A DNA stretch of 64,000 nucleotides from an uncultured Eubacteriales bacterium. GTDB lineage: Bacteria > Bacillota > Clostridia > Oscillospirales > Oscillospiraceae. The position numbers were made by a program, and so were the translations under genes. Of the stretch, positions 56,066-64,000 are shown piece by piece. The notes under the pieces are model-generated. The model saw only the letters and a program-made list of their open reading frames with translations, searched no databases and was not told the origin of the DNA. Where the stretch lies: the NCBI GenBank assembly GCA_900319695.1, contig ONPN01000013.1, forward strand, positions 50,314 to 114,313, read 5' to 3'. Positions within the stretch are counted from its first letter, which is position 1. Every line of letters starts with the position of its first letter.

Positions 56066-56916
56066 GCGAGCAGAAAACCATGCTGCTGGTGGAGAATGTC
56101 ACCATGCAGTTCGGCGGCGTTGTGGCTGTCAACAACCTGTCGATGGAGGTTCGCGAGGGCGAGATCGTCGCCATCATCGGCCCCAACGGCGCGGGCAAGA
56201 CCACGGCCTTCAACGTCATCACCGGCGTCTACGCGCCGACCAACGGCCGCGTCAGCTTCGACGGCCAGTGTGTCGTGGAGAACTATCCCCGCGGCAAAAT
56301 GAAAAAGAACTACCTGGGCGAAAACGCGGGTCTCTACACCCAGGTGAAGGAGCCCACGCCCGACAGGCTCACGGCGCTCGGCATGGCGCGTACCTTCCAG
56401 AACATCCGCCTGTGGAAGAGCATGACGGTGTTCGACAACATTCTGGTTGCCAAGCACCTCAAGCGCAGCAGCAATCTCTTCTCCGCCGCCTTCCGCATGA
56501 ACAGGGAAGAGGAAGCGCAGCAGCGGAGAGAGGTTCTGGCGCTTTTGGAGATCGTCGGCCTTGCGGACGTGAAGGACGAGCTTGCGACCTCTCTGCCCTA
56601 CGGCAAGCAGCGCCGCCTGGAAATCGCGCGCGCCCTCGCCACCAAGCCGAAGCTCCTCCTGCTCGACGAGCCGGCCGCGGGCATGAACCCGCAGGAGACC
56701 CAGGAGCTGACGCAGTTCATCGGGCAGATCAGAAAAGACTTTGACGTGACGATCGTCCTGATCGAGCACCACATGGATCTTGTCATGGACATTTCCGACC
56801 GCATCTATGTGCTGGACTTCGGCCGCCTGATCGCACAGGGCACGCCCGAGGAGATCCAGAAGAACGAGAAGGTCATCGACGCCTATCTGGGGGTGGTAGA
56901 CGATGCTGAAAATTGA
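56062..56916 (+). CDS. livG: ABC transporter ATPase LivG type
   Basis: A 284-residue ATPase. Walker A is GPNGAGKTTAFNVITG near residue 42, the LivG-specific ARTFQNIRLWKSMTVFDNIL lies near 115, the signature is SLPYGKQRRLEIARAL near 180 and Walker B LLLLDEPAAGMN near 203. The length is somewhat greater than E. coli LivG because of an insertion around residues 75-105 (YPRGKMKKNYLGENAGLYTQ). It energises import with LivF. The ATG at 56062 overlaps livM by four bases and is preceded by GGAGGGACAGG. Confidence 0.95.
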   Translation: MSEQKTMLLVENVTMQFGGVVAVNNLSMEVREGEIVAIIGPNGAGKTTAFNVITGVYAPTNGRVSFDGQCVVENYPRGKMKKNYLGENAGLYTQVKEPTPDRLTALGMARTFQNIRLWKSMTVFDNILVAKHLKRSSNLFSAAFRMNREEEAQQRREVLALLEIVGLADVKDELATSLPYGKQRRLEIARALATKPKLLLLDEPAAGMNPQETQELTQFIGQIRKDFDVTIVLIEHHMDLVMDISDRIYVLDFGRLIAQGTPEEIQKNEKVIDAYLGVVDDAEN

Positions 56917-57607
56917 AAACCTGCATGTGTCCTATGGCGGCATCCGCGCCCTCCGCGGCATCAGCCTCGAGGTGCCGGACGGCAAGATCGTGACCCTGAT
57001 CGGCGCAAACGGCGCGGGCAAGTCCACGACCCTGCGCACCATCTCCGGCCTCGTCAAGGCGGACAGCGGCTCCATCAGCTACGACGGGGAAGAGCTGCTG
57101 GGCATGCCGATCTACAAGATTTTGGAGAAGGGCATCGCCATGGTCCCCGAGGGGCGGCGCGTGTTCACAAACCTCACCGTGCGCGAAAACCTCAAGATCG
57201 GCGCCTATCTCCGCAACGACAAGGCGCAGATCGAGAAGGACCTCGACTGGGTGTACGAGCTGTTCCCCCGCCTCAAAGAGCGCGACTGGCAGCTCGCGGG
57301 CACGCTCTCCGGCGGCGAGCAGCAGATGCTGGCCGTGGCGCGCGCCCTGATGAGCAAGCCGAAGCTCATTATGATGGACGAGCCGTCCCTGGGTCTCGCC
57401 CCGCTGGTGGTCAAGGGCATCTTCGACATCATCCGTCAGATCAACGACCAGGGCGTGACCGTCCTGCTCATCGAACAGAACGCCAACATGGCCCTCAAGA
57501 TCGCGGACTACGCCTATGTGCTGGAGACGGGCCTCATCGGGCTGACCGGCACCGGCCGCGAGCTGCTGGTCAACGAGGACGTCAAGCGGGCGTATCTCGG
57601 AAGCTGA
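56903..57607 (+). CDS. livF: ABC transporter ATPase LivF type
   Basis: A 234-residue ATPase. Walker A is GANGAGKSTTLRTISG near residue 36, MVPEGRRVFTNLTVRENLKI is LivF-specific, the signature is LSGGEQQMLAVARAL near 134 and Walker B LIMMDEPSLGLAPL near 157. It pairs with LivG in a heterodimeric motor. Its start overlaps livG by 14 bases, and it is the last gene of the livKHMGF operon, which ends at a strong intrinsic terminator. Confidence 0.95.
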   Translation: MLKIENLHVSYGGIRALRGISLEVPDGKIVTLIGANGAGKSTTLRTISGLVKADSGSISYDGEELLGMPIYKILEKGIAMVPEGRRVFTNLTVRENLKIGAYLRNDKAQIEKDLDWVYELFPRLKERDWQLAGTLSGGEQQMLAVARALMSKPKLIMMDEPSLGLAPLVVKGIFDIIRQINDQGVTVLLIEQNANMALKIADYAYVLETGLIGLTGTGRELLVNEDVKRAYLGS

Positions 57608-57623
57608 GCGCAGAATCAAAAAA

Positions 57624-57660
57624 GGCCTGCCGTCCCAAACAAGGGATGGCAGGCTTTTTG
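57624..57660 (+). terminator. Intrinsic terminator of the liv operon
   Basis: CCTGCCGTCCC (57626-57636) and GGGATGGCAGG (57643-57653) with one mismatch, followed by CTTTTTG. Confidence 0.9.
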
Positions 57661-57672
57661 ATGATAGTCTTT

Positions 57673-57781
57673 ATACTGGTCTCCCATAAAACGGCTTAAA
57701 GCCGTTTTATAGTGCCAAAGGCACGTCGGAGACCTATGAGACGTGTTTTGTGCCCGAGGGCACAAAACCGAAAAACAGTAT
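57673..57781 (+). repeat. Family A repeat, copy 2 (internally deleted)
   Basis: A 109-bp version with ATACTG and CAGTAT ends. It matches 62389-62546 through the TTTTGTGCCC/GGGCACAAAA hairpin and then skips the GCGCGC and CGTTAAAACG hairpins, joining straight to the AAAAACAGTAT end. Confidence 0.85.
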
Positions 57782-57947
57782 TAAGGCAACACCGCACAAT
57801 CCGCCTGCGGCATCTCCTGGAAAATCTGTGCCCTGATTTCGTCACTTTTTCTTGAGGTACACAAAGTACATCTGCGAAAAAGTGCCTTTATCAGAACCCA
57901 AGTTTTCTCAGAATCTGCTCTTGCCGAATTATGCGGTGTTGCCTTAA
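57781..57947 (+). mobile_element. 167-bp MITE-like element with 16-bp perfect terminal inverted repeats
   Basis: TTAAGGCAACACCGCA at the left and TGCGGTGTTGCCTTAA at the right are exact inverted repeats, extended by CAAT/AATTA. The interior has no gene but contains a CACTTTTTC/GAAAAAGTG hairpin. The flanks each carry AAACAGTAT, the end of family A, so it seems to have inserted at, or duplicated, that end. Confidence 0.8.
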
Positions 57948-57960
57948 TCAAGAAACAGTA

Positions 57961-58290
57961 TTACAGGATCTGTTCAATTTGCTGTTTGAGTGTCGGAAAA
58001 TCCGTCACAACGGTTTCGTATACGTCCTCCATGCGAAGGGTCTGATACTTGTGCGCCGCGACATCTCGGAAGCCGGCAATGGCTTTCCAGGGAATATGCG
58101 GGAAGGCAAGGCGTGTTTCATCGCTGAGATTCTTGACAAGCTCACCGATGTTGATGACCGTCATACCCACCGCGCGCATGAGCATTTCGTTTCCTTTGAA
58201 CTGCTCCAGTGTGCAGCCGCCCATCATCTCCTGTGCAATATCGATCTCACTGAGCACTTTTTGCAGAATAATACGGTCTCTACGCTCCAT
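57961..58290 (-). CDS. hepT: HepT-like HEPN toxin (DUF86)
   Basis: A 109-residue HEPN-domain protein. The RNase motif RX4HXY is present as RDVAAHKY (Arg75, His80, Tyr82). The conserved IGELVKNLSDETR lies just before. In characterised HepT-MntA pairs, this protein is an RNase-like toxin whose tyrosine is AMPylated by its antitoxin. AGGAGG lies ten bases before the ATG at 58290; the TTG at 58311 is less likely. It overlaps mntA by eleven bases, the usual arrangement but with the antitoxin gene first. The stop codon lies just outside the MITE-like element. Confidence 0.85.
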   Translation of the reverse strand: MERRDRIILQKVLSEIDIAQEMMGGCTLEQFKGNEMLMRAVGMTVINIGELVKNLSDETRLAFPHIPWKAIAGFRDVAAHKYQTLRMEDVYETVVTDFPTLKQQIEQIL

Positions 58291-58567
58291 AAAGCGGAAT
58301 CCTCCTGTCAAGTTCCAGCATGGCGTCCTCCGGCAGGGGACCGTGGACGATGTCGACGTCCGTACCCAGCAGCTCTTCCATGCGGACCTTCAGCGCACTG
58401 ATGGTAAGCAGCGACACGCGGGGCTGCATAAACTCCACCAGAAGATCGACGTCGCTCTGCGGCGTGTTTTTTCCGCTGGCGTAGGAGCCGAACAGCTCCA
58501 CCTTGCGAAGCGGGTACTCACGCGATGCGACATGAACGCCGTCCGCAATCTGCTGTACGGTAAGCAT
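58280..58567 (-). CDS. mntA: MntA-like minimal nucleotidyltransferase antitoxin
   Basis: A 95-residue minimal nucleotidyltransferase. The active site is ELFGSYASGKNTPQSDVDLL, with GSYASG at residues 27-32 and Asp39 and Asp41, and a third acidic residue near 72 in TDVDIVHG. The family transfers AMP to the HEPN toxin's tyrosine to neutralise it (type VII system). AGGAGGGGG precedes the ATG at 58567; the ORF runs on to 58612 without a better start. It lies divergent to prfA, and both its own gene and hepT are on the minus strand in an otherwise plus-strand region, consistent with acquisition. Confidence 0.85.
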   Translation of the reverse strand: MLTVQQIADGVHVASREYPLRKVELFGSYASGKNTPQSDVDLLVEFMQPRVSLLTISALKVRMEELLGTDVDIVHGPLPEDAMLELDRRIPLYGA

Positions 58568-58676
58568 ATGGCCCCCTCCTTTCTCAATCTTCTGTTTATC
58601 ATTATAACCCATGCGCCGCTGTTCGTCAAACAGAGGATTTGCCGGAAAGCGTCTGACAGCGGCGCTGTTTTTGCGG

Positions 58677-58705
58677 TTTACTTTCCCGGACCGGCGTGGT
58701 ATAAT
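58677..58705 (+). promoter_or_regulatory. Sigma-A promoter of prfA
   Basis: TTTACT (58677-58682) and a perfect extended -10 TGGTATAAT (TATAAT 58700-58705) are 17 bases apart. Confidence 0.8.
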
Positions 58706-58731
58706 ATGCCGTCATTTAGGAGAGTGTAACC

Positions 58732-59802
<1,071 letters not shown>

Positions 59803-61011
59803 ATGGAGACGAAACTGATAACTTCCGAAATCGAAGACGCCGCGCGTATCATCCGAAGCGGCGGCCTCGTCGCGGTGCCGACCGAGACGGTCTACGGCCT
59901 CGCGGGCAACGGCCTGAACGAGAAGGCCGTATCGGAGATCTACGAGGTCAAGGGGCGGCCCGCCGTCAAGCCGCTGTCGCTCATGGTCCCGGACGAGAGC
60001 GCCATGGAGCGCTATTGCCTGGATGTGCCGCCTCAAGCCCACGCGCTGGCGAAGCGCTTCTGGCCAGGGCCGCTGACCATCGTGCTGAAAGCGAAGGGCA
60101 ATATCCCCGGCATTGTCCTGGCGGGCGGAAGTACAGTCGGCCTGCGCTGCCCGGACCATACGCTGACGCTTGCGCTGCTGCGCGCATGCGGCCTGCCGCT
60201 CGCGGCCCCGTCGGCCAACCCCTCGGGGGAACCGAGCCCCAAGACCGCCGAACAGGTGCTGGCCTACTTCGACGGCAAAATCGACGCGGTGATCGACGGC
60301 GGCCCCTGCGGCATCGGGCGCGAGTCCACGCTCATCGACCTGAGCAAAACGCCCTACCGCGTTCTGCGCCAGGGGGCGCTGCCGGAATCCGAGATCGCGG
60401 ACGCCCTGGCGGATGATATGACCGTGATCGGCCTGACCGGGCCCTCCGGCTGCGGCAAGACCACGGCGCTTCAGGAGCTGGAAAAGCTCGGCGCGCTGGC
60501 CCTCGACTGCGACGCCGTGTATCACGAGCTGCTGGAAACCGACGCGGATCTGATCGCGGCCCTGGACAGCGCCTTCCCCGGCACGGTCCGGGACGGGGTC
60601 CTCGACCGCAGGGCGCTGGGCAGGATCGTCTTTGCCTCAAAGGAGAAGCTGGAGCTGCTCAATGAGATCACGCACAGCGCCGTCAGGCGCGAGGTCGAAA
60701 GGCGTCTGCGAAACTTCGCCATGAAGGGCGGGACGCTCGCCGCCATCGACGCGGTGGAGCTCATCTCCGCCGGGATTGCCGGGCGCTGCACCGCCGTGAT
60801 CGGGGTGATTTCCGACCGGGAGCGCCGCCTTGCGCGCATCACCGCGCGGGACGGCATCAGCCGCGAGGCGGCCGCGGCACGCATCGACGCCCAGAGGCCC
60901 GACAGCTATTACGAGGCCAACTGCACCCATATTCTGTTAAATCATGCCGACGAGGCGAGCTTCCGCGAGGACTGCCGTCGGCTGTATAAGGAGATACTGA
61001 ACCATGGATGA
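59803..61011 (+). CDS. Fusion of threonylcarbamoyl-AMP synthase (TsaC/Sua5) and dephospho-CoA kinase (CoaE)
   Basis: A 402-residue two-domain protein. Residues about 1-200 are TsaC/YrdC: GGLVAVPTETVYGLAGNG, EVKGRPAVKPLSLMV, WPGPLTIVLKA and APSANPSGEPSPKTAEQV, with GPCGIGRESTLIDL. Residues about 207-402 are CoaE: VIGLTGPSGCGKTTALQEL (P-loop), LDCDAVYHELL and ITARDGISREAAAARI. The first domain makes threonylcarbamoyl-AMP for the t6A37 modification of ANN-reading tRNAs; the second does the last step of coenzyme A synthesis. The joint is short (ALADDM) with no stop, so the fusion is real in this sequence. It overlaps the M18 aminopeptidase by eight bases. prfA-tsaC is a common order. Confidence 0.92.
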   Translation: METKLITSEIEDAARIIRSGGLVAVPTETVYGLAGNGLNEKAVSEIYEVKGRPAVKPLSLMVPDESAMERYCLDVPPQAHALAKRFWPGPLTIVLKAKGNIPGIVLAGGSTVGLRCPDHTLTLALLRACGLPLAAPSANPSGEPSPKTAEQVLAYFDGKIDAVIDGGPCGIGRESTLIDLSKTPYRVLRQGALPESEIADALADDMTVIGLTGPSGCGKTTALQELEKLGALALDCDAVYHELLETDADLIAALDSAFPGTVRDGVLDRRALGRIVFASKEKLELLNEITHSAVRREVERRLRNFAMKGGTLAAIDAVELISAGIAGRCTAVIGVISDRERRLARITARDGISREAAAARIDAQRPDSYYEANCTHILLNHADEASFREDCRRLYKEILNHG

Positions 61012-62386
61012 TCCGAGAAAGAACCTGTTTTATGAGCCGAAGAACGGCTACGACCGCATCTCCCGCGAGGAGCATATCGCCGCCGAGGACTACTGCCGCG
61101 GCTATATGGAATACCTGAACGACTCCCGCACCGAGCGCGAGGCTGTTGTCAACGCCATCAAGCTCGCCCGTGAGAAGGGCTTTGTGGAGTACGTCCCCGG
61201 CATGGCCCTCACCCCTGGCATGAAGCTCTACAGCTGCAACCGCGGCAAGGCCCTGATGCTCGCCGTGATCGGGCAGCGCAGCCTCGCCGACGGCGTGGTG
61301 ATCGCGGGCGCGCATGTGGACGCCCCGCGCCTCGACCTCAAGCAGATCCCGATGTATGAGTCGGACGAGCTCTGCTACTTCCGCACGCACTATTACGGCG
61401 GCATCAAGAAATACCAGTGGGTCACGATCCCCCTGGAGCTGCACGGCGTCGTGGTGCTCAAGAGCGGCGAGACGGTGGACGTCCGCATCGGACGCGAGCC
61501 TGGCGAGCCCCGCTTCGTCATCACCGACCTGCTGCCCCATCTGGCCAAGGATCAGATGAAAAAGCCCATGACCGAGGCCATCACGGGTGAGGCGCTGAAC
61601 ATCCTCATCGGCTCCGTGCCCTATGACGACGACGGCAAGGACCGCGTCAAGCTCGCGGTGATGAGCATACTCAACGACATGTACGGCATCGGCGAGGAGG
61701 ACTTCCTGTCCGCTGAGCTCACCGCCGTGCCCGCCTTCGACGTGTGCGAGGTGGGGCTCGACCGCAGCCTCATCGGCGGCTACGGCCACGACGACAGGGT
61801 CTGCGCCTATGCCGAGCTCAAGGCCATCCTCGACGTGGAAAACCCGGTGCGCACCTGCGTGTGCATCCTGGCCGACAAGGAGGAGACCGGCTCCGACGGC
61901 GTCAGCGGCATGCAGAGCCGCGCCTTCGACACCTTCATGGAGGATCTGTGCGCGTCCCAGAACGTGGAGGTCCGGCGCTGCTTTGAGAAGAGCTTCTGCC
62001 TCTCCGCGGACGTGACGGCGGCCTTCGACCCCCTGTACCCCGAGGTCTCCGAGAAGCGCAGCGAGTCCAAGCTCAACTACGGCATGGGCATCTGCAAGTT
62101 CACCGGCGCGCGCGGCAAGTCCGGCACCAGCGACGCCTCCGCCGAGGTGGTGGCCTATCTGCGCCGCCTCTTCGACAAGGCGGGCGTGGTCTGGCAGCTC
62201 AGCGAGATGGGCAAGGTTGACCAGGGCGGCGGCGGCACCATCGCCCTCTACATGGCCAACCGCAACATCGACACCATCGACGCGGGCGTCCCGGTGCTGA
62301 GCATGCACGCCCCGTTTGAGCTGGTCGCCAAGCTCGACTGCTACATGACCTACAAGGGCGTCCTCGCCGCCTACAGCGACGACTGA
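61004..62386 (+). CDS. M18 family aminopeptidase
   Basis: A 460-residue metallo-aminopeptidase. Metal ligands are in IAGAHVDAPRLDLKQ (HxD), ILADKEETGSDGVSG (the EE motif), and the C-terminal KVDQGGGGTIA and SMHAPFEL (His). The Asp-aminopeptidase-like VGLDRSLIGGYGHDDRVCAY is present. It removes N-terminal amino acids, probably acidic ones, from peptides in the cytoplasm. It starts eight bases inside the TsaC-CoaE gene, and its stop is two bases before the 158-bp repeat. Confidence 0.93.
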   Translation: MDDPRKNLFYEPKNGYDRISREEHIAAEDYCRGYMEYLNDSRTEREAVVNAIKLAREKGFVEYVPGMALTPGMKLYSCNRGKALMLAVIGQRSLADGVVIAGAHVDAPRLDLKQIPMYESDELCYFRTHYYGGIKKYQWVTIPLELHGVVVLKSGETVDVRIGREPGEPRFVITDLLPHLAKDQMKKPMTEAITGEALNILIGSVPYDDDGKDRVKLAVMSILNDMYGIGEEDFLSAELTAVPAFDVCEVGLDRSLIGGYGHDDRVCAYAELKAILDVENPVRTCVCILADKEETGSDGVSGMQSRAFDTFMEDLCASQNVEVRRCFEKSFCLSADVTAAFDPLYPEVSEKRSESKLNYGMGICKFTGARGKSGTSDASAEVVAYLRRLFDKAGVVWQLSEMGKVDQGGGGTIALYMANRNIDTIDAGVPVLSMHAPFELVAKLDCYMTYKGVLAAYSDD

Positions 62387-62388
62387 TA

Positions 62389-62546
62389 ATACTGGTCTCC
62401 TATAAAACGGCTTAAAGCCGTTTTATAGCGCCAAAGGCGCGTCGGAGACCTATGAGACGTGTTTTGTGCCTAAGGGCACAAAACTGGCAGCGCGCTTTGC
62501 GCGATGCCTTTTCGTTAAAACGAGCCGTTTTAACGAAAAATAGTAT
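62389..62546 (+). repeat. Family A compound hairpin repeat, copy 3 (full length)
   Basis: A 158-bp element with ATACTG and a near-CAGTAT (TAGTAT) end. Same nested palindromes as 28607-28762, in opposite orientation. It lies just after the aminopeptidase stop. Confidence 0.9.
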
Positions 62547-62551
62547 AAAAC

Positions 62552-62580
62552 CCCGCCGGTTCAAACCGGCGGGATTTCCT
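62552..62580 (+). terminator. Hairpin after the aminopeptidase and repeat
   Basis: CCCGCCGG and CCGGCGGG form a perfect stem (62552-62573) followed by ATTTCCTTTC. Moderate support as a terminator. Confidence 0.6.
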
Positions 62581-62629
62581 TTCGGATAAAAATACCATCT
62601 CCCGGCAACACTATCCGGGGGGTGACGGC

Positions 62630-63253
62630 ATGGACGACATCAGAGAGACCGGACAGACGCGGCAGGGGGGTATCCACTGCCTGACCATCATCGGGCAGAT
62701 CGAGGGGCACCAGCTCCTGCCGGACGACGTGAAGACCACCAAGTATGAGCACATCCTGCCCACCATCGCGGCGATCGAGGAGTCCCCGGAGATCACGGCT
62801 CTGCTCATCCTGCTGAACACCGCGGGCGGGGACGTGGAGGCCGGGCTTGCTATCGCGGAGATGATCGCGGGCATGAGCAAGCCGACGGCCTCGCTTGTTC
62901 TCGGCGGGGGGCACAGTATCGGCGTGCCGCTGGCGGTCTCGGCGGAGCGGAGCTTTATCGCGCCGTCGGCGTCCATGACCATCCACCCCGTGCGCATTAC
63001 GGGCGTGGTGATCGGCGCGGCACAGACCTATGACTATCTCGCGCGGATGCAGGAGCGCATCACCGCCTTCGTGACGGCGCACTCAAAGATCACGCAGGCG
63101 CGCTTTGAGGCCCTGAGCGCGGACACCACCCAGCTTGCAAACGACGTGGGCAGCATCCTCACCGGGCGCGAGGCGGTCAAAGAGGGCCTGATCGACGGAG
63201 TCGGCACCCTCTCCGACGCCCTGCGCTATCTGCACGAGCGGACAGGAATGTGA
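62630..63253 (+). CDS. tepA: ClpP-like translocation-enhancing protein TepA (YmfB)
   Basis: A 207-residue protein of the ClpP/crotonase fold. The serine nucleophile is in GGGHSIGVPLAVSAE and the histidine in SASMTIHPVRITG; NTAGGDVEAGLAIAEMI lies before. The residues differ from true ClpP (35016 in this window), and the family (Bacillus YmfB/TepA) is a cytoplasmic serine peptidase linked to secretion and, by genome context, to FtsK. GGGGGGTGA precedes the ATG by about four bases. It is separated from the repeat by a hairpin. Confidence 0.88.
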   Translation: MDDIRETGQTRQGGIHCLTIIGQIEGHQLLPDDVKTTKYEHILPTIAAIEESPEITALLILLNTAGGDVEAGLAIAEMIAGMSKPTASLVLGGGHSIGVPLAVSAERSFIAPSASMTIHPVRITGVVIGAAQTYDYLARMQERITAFVTAHSKITQARFEALSADTTQLANDVGSILTGREAVKEGLIDGVGTLSDALRYLHERTGM

Positions 63254-63363
63254 CAGAAAAGATTTACAAAATGCTTGTTTTATGATATATAAGCATAGAT
63301 ATTCACATTAATCTTTTGCGGCATAATCCCCCCAAAAATATGAAAAAATGAGGACTTGACATA
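63254..63363 (+). other. AT-rich spacer upstream of the acyltransferase
   Basis: No gene seen. A lone TTGACA at 63356-63361 has no -10 partner at the right distance. GAGGA at 63350-63354 is a suitable ribosome binding site for ATG 63364. The change from GC-rich to AT-rich sequence begins here. Confidence 0.5.
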
Positions 63364-63910
63364 ATGTATCAGGAGATGAAGACTCTAACCGACCGACCGA
63401 CCGACCGACCGACAGCTTGAAAACTGCACATTTGTAAAAACCGTATTAATGTTTCTGATTGTTCTGTTTCATGGCATCATATATTGGCAAGATGGCGGCG
63501 GAAGCAGGAGCAGTGCGAGCCTGTCCTTTCTGGCAAACTGGCTTGCGGGATTTCATAACTATACTTTTTTTCTTGTGTCCGGATATATATACTATGCGCT
63601 TAGAATTGAAAAAGGAAAGTACTCAGAATACAAGCCTTTTTTCATCGGTAAGATAAAGCGACTGGCTGTTCCGGCTGTTTTTATGGCGTTCATCTGGGTT
63701 GCACCAATCAATGGATATTTATATCATTATACGCTGCGTGATTTTATCCTGAAGATTGTTCTCGCAGATCACCCATCACATCTTTGGTTTTTGTGGGCAC
63801 TGTTCTTTGTGTTTGTTGTTTTCTGGCCGTTGACTGATTTTTTCAAGGAAAGTGTATTCTGTAGCCTTGCAATTGTTGGCTCCTTCTATGTAGTGAGCCA
63901 AGTAGACTAA
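63364..63910 (+). pseudogene. Acyltransferase 3 family membrane protein, out of frame at a tetranucleotide repeat and truncated
   Basis: From ATG 63364 the frame reads MYQEMKTLTDRPTDRPTA and stops at 63420 inside the repeat region. The next frame is open through RQLENCTFVKTVLMFLIVLF and HGIIYWQDGG, then NWLAGFHNYTFFLVSGYIYY and HPSHLWFLWALFFVFVVFW, an acyltransferase 3 (OafA-like) N-terminal half with at least four membrane helices. Removal of one ACCG unit would join start and body. The body ends at 63910, at about half of normal family length (330-350 residues), so the 3' end is also missing. Codon use is AT-rich, unlike the rest. Such proteins O-acylate surface polysaccharides. GAGGA at 63350-63354 is nine bases before the ATG. 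Confidence 0.75.
63388..63413 (+). repeat. ACCG tetranucleotide tandem repeat, 6.5 units
   Basis: Six ACCG units plus AC lie inside the 5' end of the acyltransferase gene. Such a repeat slips during replication; loss of one unit (or gain of two) restores the reading frame. Confidence 0.95.
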
Positions 63911-64000
63911 CTATTAAAAGTCAAGCCCCGAAATGGGAAAAGTTGTGGATTGGTGAAGAGGAAAAAAGGTGCACAAAAGCAAGCGTCCAGCAGGGCGCTC
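63911..64000 (+). other. Unassigned right edge
   Basis: No complete gene seen. The sequence turns back to AT-poor near the end and does not continue the acyltransferase family in any plus-strand frame. Confidence 0.4.

Noticed and set aside
62630-63253. TepA as a second ClpP subunit
   Set aside because: The active-site surroundings (GGGHSIGVP, MTIHPVR) differ from ClpP ([17 protein letters not shown]) and match the TepA/YmfB branch.
63449-63910. Acyltransferase starting at ATG 63449
   Set aside because: No ribosome binding site, and family sequence (RQLENCTFVKTVL) continues upstream in the same frame to the repeat.

Overview
The window is one continuous, GC-rich, gene-dense chromosomal segment from a low-branching Firmicute, most likely a gut clostridium of the Oscillospiraceae/Ruminococcaceae type. 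The reasons are: a T-box riboswitch in front of alaS, the sporulation gene gerW (ytfJ), ribonuclease M5, a DUF1540 protein, an IspH-S1 fusion, strong AGGAGG ribosome binding sites, sigma-A type promoters and clostridial gene orders (tig-clpP-clpX-lon-engB; scpA-scpB-DUF2953-gerW-dacF-rluB; cmk-ispH/S1). Species-level assignment is not possible from the sequence alone. Nearly all genes lie on the plus strand. The many long antisense ORFs are shadows caused by high third-position GC.

Layout. 0-9.4 kb: end of prfC, a folate cyclohydrolase, sirtuin, dTMP kinase, two small minus-strand peptides (one with a double-glycine leader), mltG-U32 peptidase, T-box-alaS-hinT. 9.4-13.5 kb: comEC-holA-rnmV. 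13.7-19.6 kb: an uncharacterised ABC importer (DUF3798 lipoprotein, RbsA-like ATPase, two permeases, DUF6672). 19.7-24.6 kb: PepD dipeptidase, an M50 protease and a radical SAM pair. 24.7-29.9 kb: rplS followed by a surface-polysaccharide cluster (three glycosyltransferases and an O-antigen ligase-like protein), with dispersed repeats before its last gene. 30-33.4 kb: lepB-rbgA-rnhB-yraN, a DUF1540 protein and a phosphoesterase. 33.5-40 kb: protein quality control (tig, clpP, clpX, lon) and engB. 40-49 kb: M50 protease, scpA (broken), scpB, DUF2953, gerW, dacF (frameshifted), rluB, BaiN-like flavoprotein, cmk and an ispH-rpsA fusion. 49-52.6 kb: a lipase-like hydrolase and ackA on the minus strand, then tmcAL. 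52.7-57.6 kb: a complete branched-chain amino-acid type ABC importer (liv). 57.6-64 kb: nested repeats, a HepT/MntA toxin-antitoxin pair, prfA, a TsaC-CoaE fusion, an M18 aminopeptidase, TepA, and at the right edge an AT-rich, truncated acyltransferase preceded by a tetranucleotide repeat.

Three themes stand out. First, two solute importers are each built with one strong hairpin or repeat block after the binding-protein gene, presumably to give more binding protein than transporter. Second, small hairpin-rich repeats occur in at least four families, some nested. Third, several genes carry lesions (scpA, dacF, the last S1 domain, the acyltransferase); the acyltransferase lesion lies in an ACCG repeat and looks like an OFF state of a phase-variable switch. 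The first three could be assembly errors and should be checked against reads.
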